DNA of 39,942 nucleotides, taken from Desulfobacula sp. (GTDB taxonomy: Bacteria; Desulfobacterota; Desulfobacteria; Desulfobacterales; Desulfobacteraceae). This document shows, in pieces, positions 1-7,947 of the stretch (the first letter of the stretch is position 1; each line of letters opens with the position of its first letter). Position numbers and translations under genes: made by a program. The DNA is taken from positions 1 to 39,942 of the forward strand of contig JANQML010000013.1 in assembly GCA_028280105.1 (NCBI GenBank), read 5' to 3'. The notes below the pieces were generated by a model. It was given only the letters and a program-made list of their open reading frames with translations. It ran no database searches and was not told the origin of the DNA.

Positions 1-134
1 GAAAAGCGGCTATCAAAATAACGCTTTTGGAGACTACTTCAAAAAGTGATGGGAAATCTCCATTTTTCCCTTGACTAAACTTATCATAGATGTCCCCGGA
101 TTTCGGAATCACCGGGTCTAAAATCCAACCTGGA
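1..134. other. Left-edge intergenic stretch
   Basis: I see no convincing gene here. A short inverted repeat (GGGAAA at 51-56 and TTTCCC at 65-70) is present but has no T-run. The segment lies downstream of the leftward methyltransferase gene, so it may hold that gene's 3' untranslated region. Confidence 0.4.
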
Positions 135-1169
135 TCAACCGGCCTTTCCGAGTCGATAATGGGTTACCAGCCACACGCCGCCATTTTGGTAACCAAAAAG
201 CTCGCCACAGGCCATGAAGAACATGCGCCAGCGCTGCAGCCAGCGCCTGGCATCCTTATTCCCATAGGTTGATTTCATGATGTCCAAGATCGTTGACCGT
301 TTTGCATCCATATTTTCAAGCCAGGCCTCGGTGGTCTTCTGATAGTGGCGGCCATCGACCTGCCAATGGGATTCAACCTTTAAATCAATGTCTAAAAATT
401 GGATTAAATCATCCGACGGCATGATACCGCCGGTAAAAAAATGACGCCCCATCCAGTTATCGCCTCCCTCGGTCTCATATGGATAGGCGGTATCGCGGTG
501 TGAAAAAAAGTGTAAAAAAAGCTTTCCTCCGGGTTTAAGCCACTGGTTGATCCGTTCCAGCAGACGATGCCAGTTGCGCATATGCTCAAACATTTCCACG
601 GATACGACCCGGTCAAACCGGTCGTCCGGTTCAAAGGCGTTCATATCACTGGTGATCACTTCAAGATTGCCAAGGCTCATCTGCTTTTTGCGGGAGTCGA
701 TAAACGCCTTCTGGGACTGGGAGTTGGATATTGACAGGATACGGCTGTTAGGGAAATTGCGCGCCATCCACAAGGAAAGCGAGCCCCAGCCGCAGCCAAG
801 TTCTAAGATACTCAGACCGTCCTTTAGCCCGGCGCGCTCACTGGTCAGCGCCAGCATCTTTTCTTCCGCCTGGTCCAGGGTGAGGGTATCAGATTCCCAG
901 TAAGCACTGCTGTATTTGAGTTGCGGCCCCAGTACGTGTTCGAAAAAGGATGCCGGTAGTTCATAATGTTGTTCATTGGCTTTGCCGGTTTCAATGGCAA
1001 TGGGCTGGTTACGCATCTCATCCACAAACTTCTGCTTGGCTGCCAGGGCCAAGTCATCGTCGGGTTGGGCAATCTCCTGCAGACGTTTGCGCAGCATACG
1101 ACGGATACCCATCCGTATGAGGCCGTCCCCGATCCACCCCAGCTCGGCCATATCGACGAACAATCTCAT
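135..1169 (-). CDS. Cyclopropane-fatty-acyl-phospholipid synthase family methyltransferase
   Basis: A 344-residue SAM-dependent methyltransferase of the CFA synthase family, which transfers a methylene or methyl group from SAM to the double bond of membrane phospholipid acyl chains. SAM motif I (LELGCGWGS) is at about residues 122-130. Upstream is the family-typical EQHYELPASFF segment (66-76), and further on the SVEMFEHM motif. The frame is open further upstream, but the ATG at 1169 is the right start. It is preceded by a GGGGGTG ribosome-binding site, and its first bases overlap the TGA stop of the DUF1295 gene (ATGA overlap), which shows tight translational coupling. The shorter N-terminal region than E. 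coli Cfa is normal for this subgroup. The exact modification (cyclopropane, methyl-branched or another) cannot be read from the sequence. Confidence 0.9.
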   Translation of the reverse strand: MRLFVDMAELGWIGDGLIRMGIRRMLRKRLQEIAQPDDDLALAAKQKFVDEMRNQPIAIETGKANEQHYELPASFFEHVLGPQLKYSSAYWESDTLTLDQAEEKMLALTSERAGLKDGLSILELGCGWGSLSLWMARNFPNSRILSISNSQSQKAFIDSRKKQMSLGNLEVITSDMNAFEPDDRFDRVVSVEMFEHMRNWHRLLERINQWLKPGGKLFLHFFSHRDTAYPYETEGGDNWMGRHFFTGGIMPSDDLIQFLDIDLKVESHWQVDGRHYQKTTEAWLENMDAKRSTILDIMKSTYGNKDARRWLQRWRMFFMACGELFGYQNGGVWLVTHYRLGKAG

Positions 1170-1960
1170 GGTTTCACCCCCTTTTTCGGAAACCAGGGCA
1201 CAAATGCGCTGGTTGTCCGAATATACTCTCGATATCCCGGACGGGTATTGACAATGGCTTTTTCCATCAATGCAACGCCGGTCATCTTCAGCAGTACAGC
1301 CGTGATCACCAAAGGACTTATAATCGTCCATAAGCCCCATGGCGTGGCCAGGGCTATCAGGAATATACCCCACCAGATAAGGCTTTCGCCAAAATAATTG
1401 GGATGCCTGGAATAGGCCCACAAGCCCGTTTTCATCACTTTTCCTTTTTGATTTGGATCGGCTTTAAACCGGGCCAGTTGACAGTCTCCCACGCTCTCAA
1501 AGAAGAAACCGACCATCCAGACACCCAAACCGACATAGTCCAGCCAGGTCAACCGGGCAGGGTGCGGCCCAATCTGGCCCCATTGCAGGGCCATTGCGAT
1601 GATCCATAAGAAGACGGCCTGCAGAATAAATACCTTGAAAAGGCTGACCAGCCAGAACCGGTCCCCGCTCTCCTTTCGCCAGGCAGCGTAGCGCGGATCT
1701 TCACCATGCCCCCAATTGCGGATGCTCAGGTGAATCACGAGACGCAGCCCCCAAAGGGTCACCAGAATCGTTATCAGCAGCCTGCGTCCCCAGAATCCGT
1801 CTGCCAGGCCAAAGGTCAGCCAGGCAATCAAGATAAAGCCCAGACCCCAAAGGGAATCAACAATGGTCACATTGCGGCAGATCAGGCTGATTATCCATCC
1901 CCCGATCATCATGGCCAGTACCGCTGAAAAATTAATACTCAATAGGGTAAACGTATCCAT
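1166..1960 (-). CDS. DUF1295 / steroid-5-alpha-reductase-like membrane protein
   Basis: A 264-residue polytopic inner-membrane protein with about six hydrophobic segments. Near the C-terminus is the family signature GLWAYSRHPNYFGE (residues 179-192). This is characteristic of DUF1295 proteins, which are related to 3-oxo-5-alpha-steroid 4-dehydrogenases and isoprenylcysteine methyltransferases. The substrate is unknown. It overlaps the downstream CFA-type gene by four bases, so the two probably act on the same membrane lipid. An AGGAGGAAGG sequence a few bases before ATG 1960 is a strong ribosome-binding site. The gene starts only 37 bp after the stop of the truncated chalcone-isomerase-like gene, so all three are probably one leftward operon. 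Confidence 0.88.
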   Translation of the reverse strand: MDTFTLLSINFSAVLAMMIGGWIISLICRNVTIVDSLWGLGFILIAWLTFGLADGFWGRRLLITILVTLWGLRLVIHLSIRNWGHGEDPRYAAWRKESGDRFWLVSLFKVFILQAVFLWIIAMALQWGQIGPHPARLTWLDYVGLGVWMVGFFFESVGDCQLARFKADPNQKGKVMKTGLWAYSRHPNYFGESLIWWGIFLIALATPWGLWTIISPLVITAVLLKMTGVALMEKAIVNTRPGYREYIRTTSAFVPWFPKKGVKP

Positions 1961-1997
1961 TCCTTCCTCCTCTTTTGGGGTCTATCCGGCCATCCGC

Positions 1998-2297
1998 TTA
2001 ACCAAAATCTTCGCCGTTTATGGGGTGAAAAAACTCAACTTCCAGCCGTTTGGGTATATCGCCGAGAACGTCCTCTGACGGAACATCTGCCGGCATGTAC
2101 AGGGCGCCAACATAAGCTTTGATAAACACCGGGTAACGAAACAGGTCCGTGCCGCAGAGTTCAAGCCCAGTTCCGTTTGCATCGAACCGGTCACGAAAGG
2201 CCACACCTTCAATTTCTGCAGCGCAGATATTTTTTGGGACCAAGCCCGGCAAGGCAAACAGCATGATTGCCCTTAAGATGTTTTTTTTATATCTCAT
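1998..2297 (-). pseudogene. Chalcone-isomerase-like protein, C-terminally truncated
   Basis: The 99-residue product starts with a signal-peptide-like stretch (about residues 1-26, ending ICAA/E). It continues with segments typical of the bacterial chalcone-isomerase-like family, including the KAYVGALYMP and RLEVEFFHPI motifs. Family members are usually around 180-200 residues, and this one stops just after the FFHPINGEDF block, where a TAA occurs. The DUF1295 gene begins 37 bp later, so the missing half is not merely frameshifted within a long stretch; it appears to have been deleted. The product may be non-functional. Bacterial members are not thought to isomerise chalcones, and their role is uncertain. 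They are often found beside CFA-synthase, DUF1295 and DUF2177 genes, as here (from memory). Confidence 0.65.
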
Positions 2298-2547
2298 GCG
2301 AGCCCTCTTAAATCGATTGTGTCCTGCATTCAGATTCTCGGCAATCCCGGCAATCTGTTATAAAAGATGGCCATTTGCTGCCAAAGGTCAACAGGGGAAG
2401 AATGAGGGGTAACGTTCAGAAAGCCTCCATACATTTTTAGTCTGCACTTGCCTTGGGATTACGGGGCTGTTAAATATCAGAATTATGTGCTGGTGTTTGG
2501 GCCCTGAGCCTGACACGGGGCGTTGAGAGGATAACAAAGGAGAACGG

Positions 2548-2961
2548 ATGCCAATTGTAAAGCTATATCTGACAGCCATGGCCATTTTTCTGGTCATTGA
2601 CATGGCCTGGATCGGATGGATCGCCCGGGACTTTTACCAGGTGCGCCTGGGGTATATCCTGGCCCCGTCCCCCAACTGGGCAGCTGCCCTGGTCTTTTAC
2701 CTGATGTTCATCGCCGGGCTCCTGGTATTTGTGGTTCTGCCCGGACTCAGGCACAGGTCTGCGAGCCCGTCCCTGCCCAGGGCAATGCTTTACGGGGCTG
2801 TCACCTACGGGACCTATGGACTGACCAATCTGGCCGTGATTCGGGAATGGCCCGTGCTGGTGACCGTGGTCGACATGACTTGGGGCATGGTGATCAGCAC
2901 CCTGGTGAGCCTGGGAACCATAGGGGCAGGCAGACGGTTTGCCGGGCAGAACCGTTTTTAA
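2548..2961 (+). CDS. DUF2177 family membrane protein
   Basis: A 137-residue inner-membrane protein with about four hydrophobic helices. It matches the DUF2177 pattern: an early IDMAWIGWIARDFY motif, a central YGAVTYGTYGLTNLAV segment, and a DMTWGMV motif before the last helix. Its biochemical function is unknown. An AAAGGAGAA ribosome-binding site lies just upstream of the ATG. It is transcribed divergently from the leftward lipid-modification genes, with a 250-bp intergenic region that probably carries both promoters. DUF2177 proteins recurrently sit with CFA-type methyltransferases, which suggests a shared role in membrane lipid modification (inference from context). Confidence 0.85.
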   Translation: MPIVKLYLTAMAIFLVIDMAWIGWIARDFYQVRLGYILAPSPNWAAALVFYLMFIAGLLVFVVLPGLRHRSASPSLPRAMLYGAVTYGTYGLTNLAVIREWPVLVTVVDMTWGMVISTLVSLGTIGAGRRFAGQNRF

Positions 2962-3114
2962 ACCCTCTTTTGGAGATCCACGATATCTTCGGTGCCGGGG
3001 GCCGGCTCCGGTAGCCAAACTCAATCTTCTGTGACGGGTCAGCCCTGATACAGCAAACAGATGTCTGGTCAAAAGATCAAATCTCTTTGGCCCAATGCGA
3101 AGTAAATTGGTTTA

Positions 3115-3522
3115 TTAGCCCTCAATTTTAAAAAGCTTGATGGATATTATATTTTGATAATGCTCAAAATCCTTATCATTCGTAAATACGGGAGTGTCGA
3201 CCCTGTTAGCGACAGCACAAATCAAAAAATCTATATGTGATCCTTGAATGCCCTTTTTTCGGCATTGATTGCTGAACTCTGCCGCAAGCTCATAATCGCT
3301 GTCCAAAATTGGCGTATTGGCAAAATAGGATAGTTTCTCTTTTATTATTCTATACTTACGAAGGTCACTATAACCAGATAAGATTTCTTGTCTGATTGGT
3401 CCGATGATAAGAACTCTCTGGTCCCGAATAAGGGAGGCAAGCGCATCTATCTCTGTTTGATACTCTTTGCTCTTCGAGCGAAGTGCATAAGACCATATTG
3501 GCGTATCAACTATAACTTTCAA
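3115..3522 (-). CDS. vapC: PIN-domain ribonuclease toxin (VapC-like)
   Basis: A 135-residue PIN-domain protein, the toxin of a type II toxin-antitoxin pair. VapC toxins are Mg2+-dependent endoribonucleases that cut tRNA or rRNA. The acidic catalytic set is visible: Asp6 (IVDTPIW), Glu46 (RQEIL), Asp98 (HIDFLICA) and Asp116 (TNDKDF). Its ATG overlaps the TGA of the upstream antitoxin gene (ATGA), the standard antitoxin-first operon order. It is convergent with the DUF2177 gene, with about 150 bp between them and no clear terminator. The target RNA cannot be inferred. Confidence 0.9.
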   Translation of the reverse strand: MKVIVDTPIWSYALRSKSKEYQTEIDALASLIRDQRVLIIGPIRQEILSGYSDLRKYRIIKEKLSYFANTPILDSDYELAAEFSNQCRKKGIQGSHIDFLICAVANRVDTPVFTNDKDFEHYQNIISIKLFKIEG

Positions 3523-3716
3523 CGAGATCTCCCCTTTTTATAGTCATATTCGGGGTCAGGGTCCATTTTGCCAAATAGATTTAATATTTCAAGCTGTTTA
3601 TGCCGATCCACAAACTCTTTAAGGGCCAAGTTGACAGTGTCCTTTTTTGTTTTCAATCCGCTGACCTTCAGGGCTTCATTTAATAATTTAATATCAATTG
3701 CCAGATTGGTTGCCAT
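3519..3716 (-). CDS. vapB: VapB-type antitoxin
   Basis: A 65-residue antitoxin. The N-terminal part (MATNLAIDIKLLNEALK) and the following KTKKDTVNLALKEFVDR helix form a ribbon-helix-helix-like DNA-binding and dimerisation region of the VapB/DUF2191 type. The charged C-terminus (DPDPEYDYKKGRSR) is suited to binding the toxin. It is translated from an AGGAGG ribosome-binding site seven bases before the ATG. It overlaps vapC by four bases. The pair is expected to autoregulate through the inverted repeat in its promoter. Confidence 0.87.
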   Translation of the reverse strand: MATNLAIDIKLLNEALKVSGLKTKKDTVNLALKEFVDRHKQLEILNLFGKMDPDPEYDYKKGRSR

Positions 3717-3732
3717 AATGTACCTCCTGTTT

Positions 3733-3778
3733 CACACATTGCTTAACACATCATTTCACGCATTAAGCTGTGTGTCAA
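3733..3778 (-). promoter_or_regulatory. vapBC promoter with inverted-repeat operator
   Basis: On the minus strand there is a consensus -35 TTGACA (3778-3773), a 17-bp spacer and AATGAT (3755-3750, four of six matches to the -10). An inverted repeat brackets the -10: CACACA-tt-GCTTAA at 3733-3746 and TTAAGC-TGTGTG at 3763-3774. Its position is what is expected of an autoregulatory VapB(C) operator. The motif is seen directly; binding is inferred. Confidence 0.6.
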
Positions 3779-3802
3779 TATGTGTGCTGAGGCCTTGATC
3801 CA

Positions 3803-3910
3803 CCATACGGTCCCGCCTGCTGCGTTGCCTGGGTTCGTTCCTCCCTGCGGAGTATGGCTGATACGCCCTCAGTCGTCACGCCTTGTCGCCTTGCATCCGG
3901 CACCGTATGG
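3803..3910. repeat. Candidate dispersed repeat with terminal CCATACGGT / ACCGTATGG
   Basis: This is a GC-rich block of about 108 bp in otherwise AT-rich non-coding DNA. It is bounded by a perfect 9-bp inverted pair, CCATACGGT (3803-3811) and ACCGTATGG (3902-3910). The interior is rich in GCGTTGCC- and CGCCTTG-like words, reminiscent of repetitive extragenic elements in Desulfobacterota. No second copy is in this window, so dispersal in the genome is an inference. Confidence 0.4.
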
Positions 3911-4505
3911 CGGCCAGGGAAGGGGTGGCAACCCATGGCCCACATGTGAAACAAAAATTTGATGGTGGATTTGGGGTTTCAACCTTTTATTGACAAAAAG
4001 CATCTCCTATCCTAATTATGAAGATCAACCTTATCGTTGCAAAAAGTGTGAAGGTTCCAGCTTCAAGGCGCCAAAGTTGCCGCTGTAGTACTCTACCGCA
4101 AAACCTTGGGAACGAAGAAGATGGGATCTTCACGCTTTTCCCGGAGGGTAAAAATTTCTGAAAAAAGATGAAATGGCGAAACCCACTTATGATGAAGTCT
4201 TTAAAGCAACTTTAAATTCAAAGCTTTTATTGTATCATCAAGTGATTTCATCTTTTATGATAAAATTTTTATGCAACGTTGAGGTTGACATAGCATAGAC
4301 CCATTTGAAAATTTTTATTCAATACCGGGGTAATACCTGCGGTTGCCGATAGACTGGCATGTTGATTGCTTATTATGCTTATTGTATCAAGAAAGTATTG
4401 CAACGGAAAATGAATTGTGATCCGTTATTGGCCGGGCCCATATAAAGACGGCGGATAAGGAGACAGGGCATCATCATATTGTCAGATTGTTAACGGAGGA
4501 ATGTC
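3911..4505. other. Gene-free region upstream of the RTX gene
   Basis: No credible ORF is visible. The stretch holds the palindromic element described separately (4149-4271) and another imperfect inverted pair, AAAAAGTGTGAAG (4041-4053) with CTTCACGCTTTT (4128-4139). From about 4360 onward lies the probable promoter and leader of the RTX gene. I could not identify a convincing -35/-10 pair, but a GGAGG ribosome-binding site is present about 6 bp before the ATG at 4506. Confidence 0.45.
4149..4271. repeat. MITE-like imperfect palindrome of 123 bp
   Basis: The ends are near-complementary arms of about 26 bp (4149-4174 and 4245-4271). Each consists of TAAAAATTT at the outer edge and a perfect 12-bp AAAAGATGAAAT (4163-4174) against ATTTCATCTTTT (4245-4256). 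Partial complementarity continues inward around a CACTT word in each arm. Both ends carry TA, as in TA-targeted (IS630/mariner-type) miniature elements. There is no ORF inside. A large hairpin RNA is the alternative reading. Confidence 0.5.
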
Positions 4506-7199
4506 ATGGGATTGGCTGGATTTGACTTAACCTATTATTTGACGGCAAAACTGAATGCATTGAAAACAGAGAATGCTTCGGAATGGGCAGATAAGGATAT
4601 TGCGTATCTGAATGCGGTATTGAACAACGTATACCGGATTACGGCCCAGGAACATTACAACCTCTACGGGTATAAGGAAGACCTGGCGGCAAACGCTTAT
4701 TTTAACACGGCAGAGTATGAGATGGCCAAAGCCGTCCAGATGTTTAACAGCGGCAGTTTCTCAAGTGTGGCCGTTGCATTGGATTTGTTTAGGGAGGCAT
4801 GGCCGCACAACCCCTATCTGCATTACCTCTATTTCGGGGCTGCCGAGGGGATTAATCCGTCCAACAGTTTTGATGAGAGCGAATACCTGGCGGACAAACT
4901 GGCTGCCCTTCAGACCTATGCTTCGACCCGGCCGGCCTGGGACGGCAAAACCATTGCCGATTTAAGGGTCTACCTGGCAAGTGTCGGCATGACCGCACTG
5001 GATCATTTTATCAATTTCGGCCAAAACGAAGGGATCTCCGTCACCCCGGTGACCGGTGACGAACGGGTCACGGTTCCGTCTTCCGATCCCGGCCCGAACC
5101 CTGATCCTGTCATAGACGGCATTCTCCTGACCATTGGTTCGGATCTTCTTACCGGGGACGACACCGACAATATATTCAGTGCCCCGACCACCAATAACCT
5201 TCAGACATTGAACAGCGGGGATGTGATTGACGGCGGCGGGGGAACCAATATCCTGTTCGGCCAGATGGCCAATATCGCCGTTGTTGCGCCAACGGTTTCC
5301 AATATAAATACCCTTCAGTTGAATTCAGGTTTTACCGGCGGTGCCACCTATGATGCAGGCAAGACCACCGGGGTGACAAAGATCGAAAATATTCAGTCCT
5401 CAACCCCGCTTTCTGTCACCAACATCGGTGCCTTTCTGACCAACGGCCTCACCGTCAGCAATGCGGCGGCAGGCACAACCCTCAGTTTTGAAAACAGTGT
5501 GCTTTCCGGCGGGGATGATACCATGGTTATCAACTTTGACGGGGCCCACGGCACAGAGCATATTATCCGGATCGGCAGTGAAGCCGACCCGGACGGGGAT
5601 ATTGAGGCCCTGATCAGCCGGAGCAGCGGGGCTCCTTCCGATCTGGGGACCGGGTTTATCGACATGGATGAGGCGGTCAGGGTAACGATCCTGGCAAAGG
5701 CAGACCTGGACCTGGGTTCGACAGATTCCTTTATCGGTATGACCGAACTGGATGCTGCCGGCAGCACGGCCGGGGTATCGGTGAAACTGGCCAACAAGAC
5801 CGCCGCCGGCACCGATGTGACGCTTACCGGCGGCAGTGGCGGGGACCGGTTTGATGTGGCGTCAATGGATGACAGGGCCGATCTGGTGATCAGCATGGGA
5901 GCCGGGGATGACACCGTTGTTGTGACCAAGGATAATATCCAGACCGACTGGAGAATCGACGGGGGAACCGGGACGAATATCATCCAGGTGGATCAGGGCA
6001 TCACGGTCACCAGTGTCTTTACCAACTTCCAGGGAATCGCCTTTAAAGGCAGTTCTGATATTGTTCAGGACATGGCAAATCTTCCCGGAGCCATCACTGC
6101 CGTCTATATCAACGTTGACGGGGACAAAGCCGTGACAATCACCAACCTGGATGAGGGAGATACCGTCACCCTTCAGACGGACAAAACCACGGATGACGGG
6201 GCCGCCGTCATCCTGCGGGGGGATGGCGGGGTGAATACGATCAATCTCATTCTGGATGACGCGTCCAACCAGGGGATTGATCTGGATGATCCGGACGGCG
6301 GTATTGTCATTGACAGCAATATCCAGAGAATCAATCTGATCACCACCACCAATGAAACCCATTCGCTGGACCTGAATGACTCATCCGCCCTTTCGGAAAT
6401 TGTGGTTTCCGGCGGCGGAGCCCTTGATCTCCGGGGGCAGGCCGATACCACGGCCCTGAATGATACCACAACCCTTGTAAACGGTGCATCTGCAACCGGG
6501 AATCTGGCGGTTCTTGCCGGAAGCGGCGACACCACCCTGACCGGTGGCAGCGGCGCAGACACCCTGACGGGCGGCAGCGGAAACGACATCATTACCGGTA
6601 ATGCCGGGGACGATATTCTGGACGGGGGGGCAGGCACCAACATTCTGACGGGCAATTCGGGGGCGGATGTGATAAACAGCAGCGGAACCGATACCATCGT
6701 CTATTCCGAAATAACGGACGGAACCGCTTTAAAGACCCTTACCAGCCTGGCCACGGATGTGGATGACCTGGTCGAATCAAGGGCAGATGATATCAACTCG
6801 TTCACTTCGGGTACGGACCGGATCAAGGTTCAGGGGAATCTCCAGGCGGCATTGAACGCCATCGGCACCAATGACGATCTGGACATTGAACTGACGGCTG
6901 CGGGGGATACGCTAAATTATAATGCGGCCACGGCTTTTATCATTAAAGGTGCTGTCGGTACCGCCGGTATCGGGGATATATCCGAACTGACCGTGCTTTT
7001 CAATGATACGCTGACGGCAGCAAAGCAGAATGCGGCAACTGGTCAGGAAATCATTTTTACGGCTGAAGATTCAGGCGGTCAGACCGGTATTTACTATTTT
7101 AAAGATGTTGACGGCAGCGGTGAGATCAGTGCGGGCGATCAGATTGCTCTTCTGGCTGTGGCAGATACCGCTTTATCAGTCGGAGACTTCAGCTTTTAA
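4506..7199 (+). CDS. RTX-type calcium-binding surface (S-layer-like) protein
   Basis: An 897-residue acidic, Thr/Gly/Asp-rich, Cys-poor protein without an N-terminal signal peptide. Residues 1-180 form three related units, each with a Tyr-Leu-x-x-Lys-Leu-x-Ala-Leu-like helix and an HY-x-x-YG-x-x-EG-like end. The same domain heads the protease at 8954-10300. The middle is beta-rich. Residues about 678-725 contain RTX nonapeptide repeats (GGSGADTLT, GGSGNDIIT, GNAGDDILD, GGAGTNILT), which bind Ca2+ in a parallel beta-roll after secretion. Near the C-terminus an EF-hand-like loop, DVDGSGEISAGD, occupies residues 867-878, and the chain ends GDFSF, like type I secretion signals. This suggests type I export to the cell surface. 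No exporter genes are in the window. It is convergent with, and overlaps by four bases, the MotB-like gene. S-layer versus adhesin cannot be settled from sequence. Confidence 0.8.
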   Translation: MGLAGFDLTYYLTAKLNALKTENASEWADKDIAYLNAVLNNVYRITAQEHYNLYGYKEDLAANAYFNTAEYEMAKAVQMFNSGSFSSVAVALDLFREAWPHNPYLHYLYFGAAEGINPSNSFDESEYLADKLAALQTYASTRPAWDGKTIADLRVYLASVGMTALDHFINFGQNEGISVTPVTGDERVTVPSSDPGPNPDPVIDGILLTIGSDLLTGDDTDNIFSAPTTNNLQTLNSGDVIDGGGGTNILFGQMANIAVVAPTVSNINTLQLNSGFTGGATYDAGKTTGVTKIENIQSSTPLSVTNIGAFLTNGLTVSNAAAGTTLSFENSVLSGGDDTMVINFDGAHGTEHIIRIGSEADPDGDIEALISRSSGAPSDLGTGFIDMDEAVRVTILAKADLDLGSTDSFIGMTELDAAGSTAGVSVKLANKTAAGTDVTLTGGSGGDRFDVASMDDRADLVISMGAGDDTVVVTKDNIQTDWRIDGGTGTNIIQVDQGITVTSVFTNFQGIAFKGSSDIVQDMANLPGAITAVYINVDGDKAVTITNLDEGDTVTLQTDKTTDDGAAVILRGDGGVNTINLILDDASNQGIDLDDPDGGIVIDSNIQRINLITTTNETHSLDLNDSSALSEIVVSGGGALDLRGQADTTALNDTTTLVNGASATGNLAVLAGSGDTTLTGGSGADTLTGGSGNDIITGNAGDDILDGGAGTNILTGNSGADVINSSGTDTIVYSEITDGTALKTLTSLATDVDDLVESRADDINSFTSGTDRIKVQGNLQAALNAIGTNDDLDIELTAAGDTLNYNAATAFIIKGAVGTAGIGDISELTVLFNDTLTAAKQNAATGQEIIFTAEDSGGQTGIYYFKDVDGSGEISAGDQIALLAVADTALSVGDFSF

Positions 7200-7942
7200 T
7201 AGCGGAGATCTTTTATAAGGGATATCTCCACCCGCCGGTTGGCCTGGCGGCCTTTATAAAAATAGTTGTCTGCAACCGGCCGGTACTGGCCAAACCCTTC
7301 GATGGCTATCCTTTCGGGATCCACCTGACGGCTCATCAGGTATTTGGCCACGGTCAGGGCCCGGGCAACAGACAATTCCCAGTTGGATGGGAATTCCTCT
7401 GTATGAATCGGTGTATCGTCCGTGTGGCCTGAAACCACGATCCGGTAGGTATAATCCGTATTAAACACCTTGGCCATTTTTTTTAACGGTTCCTTGATGG
7501 GGTCCAGAAGATCTGCCTTTCCCTCGGTAAAGCTGATCTTTTCGCCAATCACCAGCATAATCCTGTCTTTTTTTATTTTAATGGAATAATCGGAAATATT
7601 CATTCCCTTCATGGCCTGTGTCATCCGTTTTTGCATGATCAGAAGGTCGTTTTCCGCTCGTTCCGGCAGACGGGTGTTTGGAAGGGAACCCGGGGGGATA
7701 ACATCGGCTATGGCAGGCGGGGAAAGATTTTGCTGGGATTGATCGGGATTTATCTCTGACAGTGAATTGGAATACAAAATGACAAAAAAGGCCAGGATGA
7801 GCGTCATCAGATCCAGCATGGCCCACAGGTTGAAATCCTCTGACTCCCCGGGTTCGAATAATTTTATCCGCTGGAGCCGGAGCCGCTTTCTTTCGGAAAT
7901 TTCCAGCTCGGATCTAAGGTGTCGTATTCCTGCCGTCATCAT
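7196..7942 (-). CDS. MotB/OmpA-like peptidoglycan-binding proton-channel subunit
   Basis: A 248-residue protein with a cytoplasmic N-terminus, a single transmembrane helix (about residues 38-58) and a periplasmic OmpA-like domain (about 125-245). Asp44 in AMLDLMTLILAFFVILYS sits where the proton-binding Asp of MotB lies. The OmpA-family peptidoglycan-binding signature GHTDDTPI...SNWELSVARA is clear, as is the closing GRQANRRVEI. Partner of the MotA-like protein encoded 5 bp upstream. No flagellar genes are nearby. The pair sits between two secreted surface proteins that share a domain, so a SiiAB-like role in energising or controlling surface-protein secretion is more likely than a flagellar motor (inference). 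Its stop overlaps the stop of the RTX gene on the other strand. Confidence 0.85.
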   Translation of the reverse strand: MMTAGIRHLRSELEISERKRLRLQRIKLFEPGESEDFNLWAMLDLMTLILAFFVILYSNSLSEINPDQSQQNLSPPAIADVIPPGSLPNTRLPERAENDLLIMQKRMTQAMKGMNISDYSIKIKKDRIMLVIGEKISFTEGKADLLDPIKEPLKKMAKVFNTDYTYRIVVSGHTDDTPIHTEEFPSNWELSVARALTVAKYLMSRQVDPERIAIEGFGQYRPVADNYFYKGRQANRRVEISLIKDLRY

Positions 7943-7947
7943 TGGCG

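Noticed and set aside
966-1397. Plus-strand ORFs across the methyltransferase and DUF1295 genes
   Set aside because: The minus-strand frames carry clear family motifs and proper ribosome-binding sites; the plus-strand ORFs are low in family-like features.
2975-3015. GC-rich palindromic stretch after the DUF2177 gene as a terminator
   Set aside because: The stem is imperfect and no T-run follows, so it does not meet intrinsic-terminator criteria.
2563-3072. Minus-strand ORF opposite the DUF2177 gene
   Set aside because: The product is Gly/His/Gln-rich and has no family-like segments. The plus-strand DUF2177 frame has membrane helices and a good ribosome-binding site.
5393-6697. Long antisense ORFs within the RTX gene
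   Set aside because: These Ser/Pro/Val-rich translations are reverse-strand shadows of the Gly/Thr/Asp-rich RTX sequence, with no ribosome-binding site or domain.
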